This document shows positions 33,481 through 41,935 of a stretch of DNA of 64,000 nucleotides, one piece after another. The stretch lies in assembly GCA_030433805.1 (NCBI GenBank), contig JARUXA010000004.1, forward strand, positions 62,001-126,000, read 5' to 3'. Position 1 is the stretch's first letter. Each line of letters opens with the position of its first letter. The notes under the pieces are model-generated. The model was not told the origin of the DNA. It saw only the letters and a program-made list of their open reading frames with translations, and did no database searches. The translations under genes were made by a program, and so were the position numbers. This DNA is from Sphingomonas sp. PsM26 (GTDB lineage Bacteria > Pseudomonadota > Alphaproteobacteria > Sphingomonadales > Sphingomonadaceae).

Positions 33481-34014
33481 TCAGGCGTCCGCCGTTTCCT
33501 GTTCGGCGTCCTTCTCGGCATAGGCCGAAAGCACACGAGCGAGCTGAGCCGCAGGCGCCTGGGCGATCGTCGCGAGCTTGGTTGCAGGTGCAACCAGGAG
33601 GCCCACGATCTTCGCGCGCAGTTCGTCCAGCGACGGCATCGTCGCGAGTGCCTTCACGCCGTCCACGTCGAGGACGGTCGCACCCATCGCACCACCGACG
33701 ATTTCGAACTTGTCGTTCGTCTTCGCGAATTCCACGGCCACCTTGGCAGCCGCGACGGGGTCGATGGAACTGGCGAGACCGACCGGACCCGTGAGCATGT
33801 CGCCCAGCGGGGTGTAGTCGGTGCCGTCCAGAGCGATCTTGGCAAGCTTGTTCTTCGAGACCTTGTAGCTCGCGCCAGCATCCCGCATCGCGTTGCGCAG
33901 CTTGGTCGACTGCGAAACGGTCATGCCGAGGTTGCGGGTGACGACCACCACGCCGACTTCGGCAAAAGTGCGGTTCAGCTCTGCAACGAGCTCGGTCTTT
34001 TGAGCACGATCCAT
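33481..34014 (-). CDS. rplJ: 50S ribosomal protein L10
   Basis: 177 residues, the base of the ribosomal stalk that binds L7/L12 dimers. Starting at [17 protein letters not shown] gives the family N-terminus, with GGAG eight bases upstream. Conserved parts are [39 protein letters not shown] and the C-terminal helix [19 protein letters not shown] that anchors L12. In other bacteria L10 represses its own mRNA through the leader; a leader of about 270 nt lies upstream here, consistent with that. rplK and rplA, usual neighbours, are not present. Confidence 0.98.
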   Translation of the reverse strand: MDRAQKTELVAELNRTFAEVGVVVVTRNLGMTVSQSTKLRNAMRDAGASYKVSKNKLAKIALDGTDYTPLGDMLTGPVGLASSIDPVAAAKVAVEFAKTNDKFEIVGGAMGATVLDVDGVKALATMPSLDELRAKIVGLLVAPATKLATIAQAPAAQLARVLSAYAEKDAEQETADA

Positions 34015-34285
34015 GCCATTCTCCACTTTTTTGGCCGCACCGCGAACGGCACGACCGGTTACGAACCAGAGCGCAGATGCACCCCGGAAGTGTCCAGCGA
34101 TGGGGAATGGGAGCGACGCCCGCTCATTCGCCACGGGGGCGATGCGGAGGGCGGCAAGCCGGAACGCGGGCGAACCCGGTATCGGCGGAAATCCTGTCCC
34201 CGTCTCGGCAGGGCATTAAGACCGACGGAATTCGGCCACCTGCTGTCTCGGACGGTCCTTCCCCAAGCGAACTCGGGTCGGGAGA
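34015..34285 (-). other. Long 5' leader of rplJL
   Basis: Between the predicted transcription start and rplJ lie about 270 bases with no supported gene. The length suits an L10-responsive autoregulatory leader as known from other bacteria. I did not identify the binding structure itself. Confidence 0.4.
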
Positions 34286-34291
34286 GCGGCG

Positions 34292-34319
34292 CTGATAGCT
34301 GGATGTGGGGGAAAGTCAA
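34292..34319 (-). promoter_or_regulatory. Sigma70-type promoter of rplJL
   Basis: On the minus strand TTGACT (34319-34314) and TATCAG (34297-34292) are separated by 16 bases, upstream of the long rplJ leader. Confidence 0.55.
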
Positions 34320-34385
34320 CGGGGGGCGTGATGGCGTTGCCCGCTAGCCGTCATTGCCGCGACGGCGGCAGTTCTACAAAACCAT

Positions 34386-34478
34386 CCGTCATCCTGAACT
34401 CGTTTCAGGATCCAGCCCTCCGCGAGTCCGGACTATCCCTGTTGCGCGGTGGATGCTGAAACAAGTTCAGCATGACGG
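34386..34478. repeat. Long-range inverted repeat of sphingomonad type
   Basis: CCGTCATCCTGAACTCGTTT (continuing CAGGATCCA) at 34386-34414 is mirrored by TGGATGCTGAAACAAGTTCA (continuing GCATGACGG) at 34450-34478. I know this CGTCATGCTGAAC/GTTTCAGCATCC style as a dispersed intergenic element in alphaproteobacteria. It separates the rplJ promoter from the aminotransferase gene. Confidence 0.75.
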
Positions 34479-34677
34479 CAGCTTTAGGGCGCGGGGTGAC
34501 GACCAACCTCCTATCGCCTGCGCGGGGATGACGGAAGGAAAGTACAATCCCACTATCCTTTGCGCCTGCGCCATTTGACCAATAGCGCGCACATCCGTTG
34601 TGCGGAACACTCTATCACCAAGGGCCGGCGAGCCTGACCAGGACGGGACGGACTTGTTCACGACGGGGGGCCGACCG

Positions 34678-35859
34678 ATGACACAATATGCTGTTCTAAA
34701 CCACGAAGCCGACGACGATTTGCTGACCCGCGGGTTTGCCCGGCGTGATCTTGCGCGAATCGCTGCGGTGTTCGGGGTCGGTGCGACCGCCACGACGCTC
34801 GGGCGTCCGGCGTGGGCGGCGGGAAGCGGTGTCGCTGCTGCACCCGCTCCGGAAGTGCCACCCAGGGTACGGATCGGCGCGAACGAATGCTGGACCGGCC
34901 CGCTCGCGCCGGGGGCGGCCGCGGCGGCGCAGATGATCGAGCAGGGCAACCGCTATTCGCCGCAGGACCAGCGCGGCGATTTCATCAAGGCGGTGGTGAC
35001 GGTGGAAGGCGTTCCCGCCGGCCATGTCGCGCCCTGGCCCGGATCGAGCGACCCTTTGTGTCGCGCGGTGGTTAGCTTCTGTTCGCCGACCAGGGGGCTC
35101 GTCACCGCCGATCCGACGTTCGAGCTCGCCGGGCGCACTGCGGCGTGGCTCGGCGCGCCGGTCAAGGCGGTGCCGCTGACCGCGGAGTACACCCATGACG
35201 TCAGGGCGATGCTCGCCGCCGACCCGAATGCCGGGCTCTATTACATCTGCACCCCCAACAACCCGACGGGCACGATCACCCCGCTTGCCGACATCGAATG
35301 GCTGATCGCGAACAAGCCCGCCGGGTCGATGGTGCTGATCGACGAGGCGTACACCCATTTCGCGGGTGTGCCGGTCGCTTCTTATCTCGCGGTGAAACAT
35401 CCCGAGGTGATCGTGTTGCGGACTTTCTCCAAGCTGTTCGGCATGGCAGGGCTACGAATGGGCTATATCGTCACCAACCCGACCAATATTGGCAAGATGA
35501 TGCGCTATGACGGCGGAATGCAATCGGGCGCGTTGCCGGTGACGAGCATCGCCTGCGCGACCGCGAGCCTGACCGCCGCGCCGCTGATCGCCGCCCGCCG
35601 CGGGCAGATGGAGACCGCGCGCGGTCTGACGCTCGATCATCTCAAGGCGCGGGGGATCAGCGTCATGCCGACCAATGCCAACATGTTCATGGTCGACTGG
35701 AAGACAAAGCAAGCCAAAGACATGCAGGTCGCGTTCCGCAAGCATAGCGTCGAGATCGGTCGGTCGTGGACGATCTGGCCGACGGTCAGCCGGGTAACCG
35801 TGGGGTCGACAGCGGAGATGAAGGCGTTCTGTACCGCGCTCGACCGGGTAATTGCCTGA
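34678..35859 (+). CDS. Class I/II PLP aminotransferase with Tat-like leader
   Basis: 393 residues, histidinol-phosphate-aminotransferase-like fold. PLP-site elements are CTPNNPTGTITP, VLIDEAYTHFAG and LRTFSKLFGMAGLRMGY with the Schiff-base Lys252. Unusually for this fold, the N-terminus carries a twin-arginine-type segment (FARRDLARIAAVFGVG) ending in a possible AxA cleavage site (PAWAAG), implying export of a folded cofactor-bearing enzyme. ATG 34678 is used because this leader begins there. No histidine-biosynthesis genes are nearby, so a role in histidine synthesis is unlikely. The substrate is unknown. Confidence 0.85.
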   Translation: MTQYAVLNHEADDDLLTRGFARRDLARIAAVFGVGATATTLGRPAWAAGSGVAAAPAPEVPPRVRIGANECWTGPLAPGAAAAAQMIEQGNRYSPQDQRGDFIKAVVTVEGVPAGHVAPWPGSSDPLCRAVVSFCSPTRGLVTADPTFELAGRTAAWLGAPVKAVPLTAEYTHDVRAMLAADPNAGLYYICTPNNPTGTITPLADIEWLIANKPAGSMVLIDEAYTHFAGVPVASYLAVKHPEVIVLRTFSKLFGMAGLRMGYIVTNPTNIGKMMRYDGGMQSGALPVTSIACATASLTAAPLIAARRGQMETARGLTLDHLKARGISVMPTNANMFMVDWKTKQAKDMQVAFRKHSVEIGRSWTIWPTVSRVTVGSTAEMKAFCTALDRVIA

Positions 35860-35928
35860 CGCAGGCTAGCGCTGGACACATAATGATACGCGAGTGAAAC
35901 CATCGGGCGGTTTTCGGGTTGATCCGGC

Positions 35929-37893
35929 GTGACCAATCCTCCCGTTCCGGCCCCGTCCGAACAGCCCGCGATCTCTCCCACGCCAAAGCCGCGGTCGCGC
36001 CTGCGATCGCGGCTTCTGGTGAGCGCAGTCGTGGGGAGCGCGCTGGTGGTGGTCGGGGTCGTCGCGCTGGGGGCGTTTCCGTTCGGGCTGTTGCGCGGGA
36101 CGATCGAAAACCGGTTGTCCGCAGCACTCGATACGAAGGTGAAGGTCGGGTCGGTGACGCGCGACAGCGTGTTTTCCTACACGCCAATCGTGTCGGTCCA
36201 CGACGTACAGATCGCGCAACCGGCGTGGGTCGGGCCGGGCGATCTCGTCCGCGTGACAACCGCAAGCGTGCGCGTGCCGGTGCTGTCGCTGCTGCTCGGC
36301 AAATTTCGCCCGGACAAGGTCAGCATCGACGGCGCACGGATCGCGCTGGTACGCGACGTGTCGGGACGTGAGAACTGGAAGCCTGAGCGCAAGAAGCCGA
36401 AGCGTGAAGGGGACAATCGCCCAAGCCTGTCCGACCTCACGATCACCAACAGCCAGGTCGTGATCCGCGACGCGAAGCGCGGGCTGATCGTCGGCGGGCC
36501 ACTCAGCGTCGATGCGCAGAACGGGCTGCGCTATGCCGCGTCGGGGACGTTCCAGGATACCCCCGCCACGCTCGACCTGACCGGCGGCAAGATCACCGGG
36601 ATCGACCCGACCGCACCCTATTCGTTCAAGGCGACGCTCGCTTCGCCCGCGCTGCGGATGGCGGTCAACGGGCAGATGCGCGGGGTGCTCGACACGCGGC
36701 ATTTCAGCGCGGACATCACCGCCCGCGCGCCGACGCTCAAGAACCTCGACCGGATCATCGAGGCGGGGCTGTTCGGGTCGCAACCGATCAACCTCGCGGG
36801 CAAGATCCGCCACGACGGGCGCGACTGGTATGTCGACAAGATCGCCGGGAGCATGGGCCGGTCCTTGTTCAGCGGCGTGGCGACGATCCACAAGGACGGC
36901 GGGCGGACCAACATCGACGCGAAGGTTGACGCGCGCCAGTTCGACTTCGACGATCTCGCCGACGCCGAGGGCCGCGCGAAATCGGCCGCGCGCAAAGCGG
37001 CGCTCGGGCCGCGCGTGATCCCGCCGACGCGGATCAACCTGTCGAAGATGGGCAAGACCGACGGGCGTCTGATCTTCGTCGCGCACCGGCTGCTGTCGAG
37101 CGGGGGGACGGTGTTCAAGAGCCTGTCCGGATCGCTGACGCTCGATCACCGCGTCATCACGGTCAGCAACGTGGTTGCGACGCTGGCGAGTGGGCGGATG
37201 ACGGGGACGGTCAAGGTCGATCACCGCAGCGGCACCCCCAAGCTTGCGATCGATCTGCGGCTGGCGGGGTTGACGCTGGATGCGCTGGTCGGGCAGCCGA
37301 AGATGATCTCGGGGCCGGTGCGCGGGCATATCTTGATGACCGGGCAGGGCGATACGGTGCGCGCGGCGATGGCGCATGCGAGCGGCAAGGCCGCGATCGT
37401 CGCAACCGACGGGCATGTCCAGCGGATGGTCGCGGACGTGCTCGGGCAGAATCTCAGCGGCGCGGTCGCGCATGCGATCGGCGGCCCGAGCGAAACGGTG
37501 CCGCTGCGCTGCCTCGTCGCCAATTTCCGTGCGAGCGGCGGCGTGCTGACGCCCAATCCGCTGGCGATCGATACGGGCGCTTCGGTCGGGCGCGGGTCGG
37601 GGCGGATATTGCTCGACGGCGAACGGCTCGACCTGACGCTCGCGGGCGCGAGCAAGAGCAATGCGCTGCTGCGGATCGCGGACCCGATCCACGTGCGGGG
37701 CACGCTGGGGTCGCCGACGGTGACCGTCGCGGGGCTTGGGGCGACCGAGAAGCCCAACGCCGGTGGGGTGTTGCGCGTGTTGGGGCGATCGATCGGGCAG
37801 GCGCTGGGGATTACCAAGACGCCGACTTCGGCGGCGGGGCGTCCGCCGACGACGGTGAACTGCTCGGCGGCGGTGGCGCTGGCGTTGCGATAG
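35929..37893 (+). CDS. AsmA-family protein
   Basis: 654 residues with one N-terminal membrane anchor (LRSRLLVSAVVGSALVVVGV) and a large periplasmic beta-rich body. The start of the body (IENRLSAALDTKVKVGSVTR, then VSVHDVQIAQPAWVGPGDLV) and the C-terminal VAHRLLSSGG and TLAGASKSNALLRIADPIHV segments are AsmA-like. Such proteins are related to bridge-like lipid transfer proteins and affect outer-membrane lipid homeostasis. Translation appears to start at GTG 35929. It follows the aminotransferase by 69 bases in the same direction. Confidence 0.85.
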   Translation: MTNPPVPAPSEQPAISPTPKPRSRLRSRLLVSAVVGSALVVVGVVALGAFPFGLLRGTIENRLSAALDTKVKVGSVTRDSVFSYTPIVSVHDVQIAQPAWVGPGDLVRVTTASVRVPVLSLLLGKFRPDKVSIDGARIALVRDVSGRENWKPERKKPKREGDNRPSLSDLTITNSQVVIRDAKRGLIVGGPLSVDAQNGLRYAASGTFQDTPATLDLTGGKITGIDPTAPYSFKATLASPALRMAVNGQMRGVLDTRHFSADITARAPTLKNLDRIIEAGLFGSQPINLAGKIRHDGRDWYVDKIAGSMGRSLFSGVATIHKDGGRTNIDAKVDARQFDFDDLADAEGRAKSAARKAALGPRVIPPTRINLSKMGKTDGRLIFVAHRLLSSGGTVFKSLSGSLTLDHRVITVSNVVATLASGRMTGTVKVDHRSGTPKLAIDLRLAGLTLDALVGQPKMISGPVRGHILMTGQGDTVRAAMAHASGKAAIVATDGHVQRMVADVLGQNLSGAVAHAIGGPSETVPLRCLVANFRASGGVLTPNPLAIDTGASVGRGSGRILLDGERLDLTLAGASKSNALLRIADPIHVRGTLGSPTVTVAGLGATEKPNAGGVLRVLGRSIGQALGITKTPTSAAGRPPTTVNCSAAVALALR

Positions 37894-38008
37894 CGGCGGC
37901 TTCAGCCATTGTAGCGGGGCGCGACGATTGCACCCTCAGTCACCGAAGGCTTGTACGGGGGGGCGACCTTATTGCGCGTCCCCGCGGCTTGCGTTCGCTG
38001 CAAGGTGG

Positions 38009-38029
38009 ATCCCGGCACAGAGCCGGGAT
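38009..38029. repeat. Short hairpin between convergent genes
   Basis: ATCCCGGC and GCCGGGAT pair around ACAGA. It lies between the ends of the AsmA-family and glycosyltransferase genes. No T-run is present, so it may be a dispersed repeat remnant or a weak terminator. Confidence 0.45.
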
Positions 38030-38099
38030 TACGCGGAGGGTGGGGCACGCGATCTAGCGCAGCGGGTTGATATGGTCGCGGCTCCGTCACGCGTTGCGT

Positions 38100-39275
38100 T
38101 CAATTAGCCTCGGAGAAAGCGAGTTTCAAAATCGCTGTCAGCCCGTATTCCATATCATAAAAGGGCTCTGCCAGCTTCAATGTGGCAGCCTTCAAACGGT
38201 CGTAACGTTCATGATCACTCGCCAGTGTGAGGACTGCGTCTGCGTGGCTCTGCGCATCGTCGGGAATGGCGGCCAAAGACGCCGGGCGCAGGTCGTCGAG
38301 TGCTGGAACGACTGAGTTGGTCACCAGCGGACGACCAGCCAATATGCCTTCTACTGCAGTCATGGCAAATCCCTCCTGGAAGGCGCTGGTCGTCGGCACA
38401 ATCACAGCGTGGATTGATCTGTAGATCACTTTGATTTCAGCAGGGGTCGTCCAGCCGCGGATATCAAATATCTTGTCCAATCCCATCGCGGTCACAGCCT
38501 TGCGCAATGCCCCAAGATCCGGCCCGTCGCCGCAGATCGTCCACCGCACGGCACCAGGGCTGCGGCGTTCGACGGATTGCGCAATGGTCGGGAGTAACAA
38601 CAACCCTTTGTCTTCGACCGCTCGACCAACGAACAGGACATTGAACGGACCATCACGAGGCGGTGGCGGCGGTATGTCGTCAAAATATGCACGACGAAAT
38701 TGCGGTAGAAAACGGTATACCGATCCGCTTTCCCGGCCAGAAACCATTCTTATTTGCCTGCACGCTTCTTCGGATACTCCGAGCGCTGGTCCCTTGATCT
38801 GTCGCCAGAACGGCAGGTTGATGCTAGCTTTTGCCTTGGCTATCATCCCACGGGGAGGAAAGCCAGCAGGCCACAGGACATTATGCAAGATTGGAACAAC
38901 CGGTATTCCGGCCATCTGGAATATCGGCAAAGCAAACCATGCGAGCGCACCGGAATCCACCAGAGCGATGTCTGCCCCAAACCTTTTCGCTGCGGATAAA
39001 GCGGCCGCAGCCTTGCGCATTTCTGCCAGGTAATATCTGGCGCCACGCCCAGATCGGAAGGGCCGGTGTTCAAGGGTGAAGCGGTCATCGACGAAGCGTT
39101 CATTGTCGCGACCGAAGGACATGAACAGCGCTTGCGCATCTAGCTGTTCGACGAACTCAGCGATCTGGCTCGAGAAGGTAATCGACATTTGGGAAGGGTC
39201 ATCCTCCCCCGACCGCCATGCGCGATGTGCGGTGATGACATCTGCCGAGCCCGCCGAAATGTAAAAAATCTTCAT
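38100..39275 (-). CDS. Glycosyltransferase family 4
   Basis: A 391-residue GT-B-fold sugar transferase. The C-terminal nucleotide-sugar domain is clear: FNVLFVGRAVEDKGLLLLPT, RWTICGDGPDLGALR, RGWTTPAEIKVIYRSIHAVI and PTTSAFQEGFAMTAVEGILAG with the E-x7-E-type pair of GT4. The N-terminal acceptor domain is less conserved, as expected. Base composition is clearly lower in GC than the genes on either side, suggesting acquisition. No other polysaccharide genes adjoin it, so donor and acceptor are unknown. Confidence 0.85.
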   Translation of the reverse strand: MKIFYISAGSADVITAHRAWRSGEDDPSQMSITFSSQIAEFVEQLDAQALFMSFGRDNERFVDDRFTLEHRPFRSGRGARYYLAEMRKAAAALSAAKRFGADIALVDSGALAWFALPIFQMAGIPVVPILHNVLWPAGFPPRGMIAKAKASINLPFWRQIKGPALGVSEEACRQIRMVSGRESGSVYRFLPQFRRAYFDDIPPPPPRDGPFNVLFVGRAVEDKGLLLLPTIAQSVERRSPGAVRWTICGDGPDLGALRKAVTAMGLDKIFDIRGWTTPAEIKVIYRSIHAVIVPTTSAFQEGFAMTAVEGILAGRPLVTNSVVPALDDLRPASLAAIPDDAQSHADAVLTLASDHERYDRLKAATLKLAEPFYDMEYGLTAILKLAFSEAN

Positions 39276-39543
39276 TGGCGCCCCCCCCCTCGGGGCTCTA
39301 TTGATTCGCCGCCCCCGACGTTGAGCCTCAACAAGAACCTACCAAGGGGACATTCTTGTCGCTTATTTCTGTTTGTATTCAGGAACTTCTAAAAAATTCT
39401 TACACTGACGTCGGCTGCGTTTGCATCGATGCTCGAAACGGAAGGTAGCTCAGGCGGGTATGCCCGCGGTTGAGCGGAAGCGAAACGACCGCTTATGCTT
39501 TACGGCCTAGGTGAATATTTACAGCCCGGCATCACAACAAACG
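39276..39543. other. Gene-free AT-richer stretch upstream of the glycosyltransferase
   Basis: No gene or known RNA is seen. It shares the lower GC content of the glycosyltransferase gene, must carry that gene's promoter on the minus strand, and abuts the katE terminator. Confidence 0.5.
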
Positions 39544-39579
39544 TAAAAAAAGGCCCGATGCGAAGCGCACCGGGCCTTT
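39544..39579 (-). terminator. Intrinsic terminator of katE
   Basis: On the minus strand the stem GGCCCG-TGCG/CGCA-CGGGCC (one mismatch, AAG loop on the plus strand) is followed by a T-run of seven. It lies about 25 bases after the katE stop. Confidence 0.88.
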
Positions 39580-39603
39580 CCCATTACCCTATCGCCTCAG
39601 CGA

Positions 39604-41676
39604 TCAGGCGAGATCGCGCACGTCAGGCTCACGCGCCCAGAAGCGCTTCGCCGCTGCCTTGACGAAGCCCGCGCCCAGATCGGTCACGCCTTCGTCCTTC
39701 TTGACGCCGGCCTTGTCGAGCAACGGCTGTGCCGCTGCGCTCGCACCCACCGCCTTGAGATGCCCGAACGCGTCCATTGCGAACTGGACCGCCGCGCCCT
39801 GCTTGAGAAGCGTCGCGCAACCCTCTGCCGAAAGCGCGATCGCGACCGCGTCGAAGATCTGCGACGGCGTGCCGGCTAGCTGACCATCGGCCTTGCGCTT
39901 GCTGCCGTCCGACAGCGTTGCGCCGCCGACCTTGGGCGCGACCAGCACGGCCTTGCCCTTGGCGTCCTTGATCGACGCGACCAGCGCGTCGAGCTCGGCG
40001 GCGTCTGTGCCGTCGGCGATCAAAATGCCGACGACGCGGCCTTCCAGCGTCTCCTTCATGTTCTTCTGGATCGACAATGCGTCCGAAGGCTTCATGTCGA
40101 CCGGCTCGCGCGCAGCCTTCGCCTTTTCAGGCAGATCGATGTTTAGGCCGTCCGCGACACGCTGCGCGAGACCCTCATCGACGTTGCGCAGATTGGCGAC
40201 CATCCGCGGCGGGACCTGATCGAGCAGGCCGACCTTCGACAGCTCGAATACGAACGACGACGCGATATGCGCCTGCTCGTTTTCGGTCGCCGAGTTAAAG
40301 AACAGCCGTGCCTGGCTGTAGTGATCCGCGAACAGTTCCGAACGGACACGGAGCTTGTCGCCCGTCTCGTTGTCGCCGGTCGCGGCGTTGGTCGTCACAT
40401 AGCCCTTGGTTGCGCTTTCGCGCGGTCCGCCATCCTCGCCATGCGCGGCAAGGCTGTTGGGCTCGTAGTTCGCGCGGCCCTTGGGGACCTTGGTCTGCAT
40501 CATCCCGTCGCGCTGGAAGTTGCCAGCGGGCGAGCGCGGGCTGTTGATCGGGATCTGGTGGAAGTTGGTCGTCCCCAGACGCGACTTCTGCGTGTCGAGA
40601 TAGCTGAACAGGCGGCCCTGGAGCAGCGGATCGTTCGAGAAATCGATCCCCGGCACGACGTTGGTCGGCAGGAAGGCGACTTGCTCGGTCTCGGCGAAGA
40701 AGTTGTCGACGTTGCGGTCGAGCACCATCCGCCCGATGATCCGGACCGGCACGTCCTCTTCCGGGATTAGCTTGGTCGAATCGAGCACGTCATACGGCTG
40801 CGCTTCGGCAAACGCCTGGTCGAACACCTGGATGCCGAGCTCCCACTCGGGGAAATCGCCGGTGTCGATCGCCTCGAACAGATCGCGGCGATGATAGTCG
40901 TTGTCGGCGGCCTGAAGCTTGAGCGTCTCGTCCCAGATCGTCGACTGGAGGCCGAGCTTGGGCTTCCAGTGGAACTTGACGAAGCTGCTGTTGCCCTCTT
41001 CGTTCACCAGGCGGAAGGTGTGGACGCCGAAGCCTTCCATCATCCGCAGCGACCGGGGGAGGGTACGGTCCGACATCGCCCACATCAGCATGTGAGTCGC
41101 TTCCGGCATCAGCGATGCCCAGTCCCAGAAGGTGTCGTGCGCGCTGCCGGCCTGCGGATAGGCGCGATCGGCTTCCATCTTCACCGAATGGATCAGGTCC
41201 GGGAACTTGATCGCGTCCTGGATGAAGAACACCGGGATGTTGTTGCCGACGAGATCCCAATTGCCCTCGGTCGTGTAGAACTTGACCGCAAAGCCGCGCA
41301 CGTCGCGCGGGGTGTCGACCGAACCTGCACCGCCGGCGACGGTCGAGAAGCGAACAAAGACTTCGGTCTTCTCGCCCTTCTTGAACACTGCCGCGCGCGA
41401 CAGGTCCGAAATGTCGTCGGTCGCCTCGAAATAGCCATGTGCGCCCGAACCGCGCGCGTGAACGATCCGCTCCGGGATCCGCTCGTGGTCGAAGTGGAAG
41501 ATCTTCTCGCGCAGGACAAAGTCCTCGAGCAGCGTGGGCCCGCGCGAACCGCTCTTCAAGCTGTTCTGGTTGTCGGAAATGGGGACGCCGTGGTTGGTCG
41601 TCAGGACGGGCGCATCGCCTTGCGCCTGTTGATGCGTCTCGCCACCGTTGCCGGTGACCGTGTCGAAATCTGCCAT
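39604..41676 (-). CDS. katE: Large-subunit monofunctional catalase (HPII type)
   Basis: Haem catalase decomposing hydrogen peroxide. The 690 residues match the large-subunit clade, with an extra C-terminal flavodoxin/DJ-1-like domain from about residue 540 ([31 protein letters not shown]). The distal His73 lies in [10 protein letters not shown], the distal Asn146 in [10 protein letters not shown], and the proximal haem tyrosine in [14 protein letters not shown] near residue 360. An EcfG-like promoter (41708-41732) sits 32 bases upstream and an intrinsic terminator follows, so it is a single-gene unit probably induced in the general stress response. Confidence 0.97.
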   Translation of the reverse strand: MADFDTVTGNGGETHQQAQGDAPVLTTNHGVPISDNQNSLKSGSRGPTLLEDFVLREKIFHFDHERIPERIVHARGSGAHGYFEATDDISDLSRAAVFKKGEKTEVFVRFSTVAGGAGSVDTPRDVRGFAVKFYTTEGNWDLVGNNIPVFFIQDAIKFPDLIHSVKMEADRAYPQAGSAHDTFWDWASLMPEATHMLMWAMSDRTLPRSLRMMEGFGVHTFRLVNEEGNSSFVKFHWKPKLGLQSTIWDETLKLQAADNDYHRRDLFEAIDTGDFPEWELGIQVFDQAFAEAQPYDVLDSTKLIPEEDVPVRIIGRMVLDRNVDNFFAETEQVAFLPTNVVPGIDFSNDPLLQGRLFSYLDTQKSRLGTTNFHQIPINSPRSPAGNFQRDGMMQTKVPKGRANYEPNSLAAHGEDGGPRESATKGYVTTNAATGDNETGDKLRVRSELFADHYSQARLFFNSATENEQAHIASSFVFELSKVGLLDQVPPRMVANLRNVDEGLAQRVADGLNIDLPEKAKAAREPVDMKPSDALSIQKNMKETLEGRVVGILIADGTDAAELDALVASIKDAKGKAVLVAPKVGGATLSDGSKRKADGQLAGTPSQIFDAVAIALSAEGCATLLKQGAAVQFAMDAFGHLKAVGASAAAQPLLDKAGVKKDEGVTDLGAGFVKAAAKRFWAREPDVRDLA

Positions 41677-41707
41677 GGGGGGAGCCTTCTTGGGGGTTCG
41701 GGCAGAC

Positions 41708-41732
41708 GACGAACGCGGGGCGGGTAGGTTCC
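41708..41732 (-). promoter_or_regulatory. EcfG-like promoter of katE
   Basis: On the minus strand GGAAC is followed after exactly 16 bases by CGTC, one base off the CGTT consensus. The implied start is about 25 bases before the katE ATG. Confidence 0.55.
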
Positions 41733-41935
41733 GTTAAACATGGTTGATCTAGATCGTAGTGGGTCGATGGAACGATCGGAGGCCGGCAGGCGGCCGGTCG
41801 TCGCAGCGCCGAACAGCGCATGACCTTGCCGGCAAACGATTTCCCGATGGCGGACGATCAAGGAAGGTTTTCCACCGCGCCTTCAAATGGACTAGGACCC
41901 CCCGGAATGGCCGGGGCAAGGGCGGGGGGTATGGA

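Noticed and set aside
37902..38090. Proline-rich short frame on the minus strand between AsmA and GT4
   Set aside because: It runs through the small hairpin repeat and has no sensible composition for a folded protein.
39420..39500. Possible tRNA-like stretch (GGTAGCTCAGGCGGG)
   Set aside because: No matching acceptor stem or T-arm could be formed around it.
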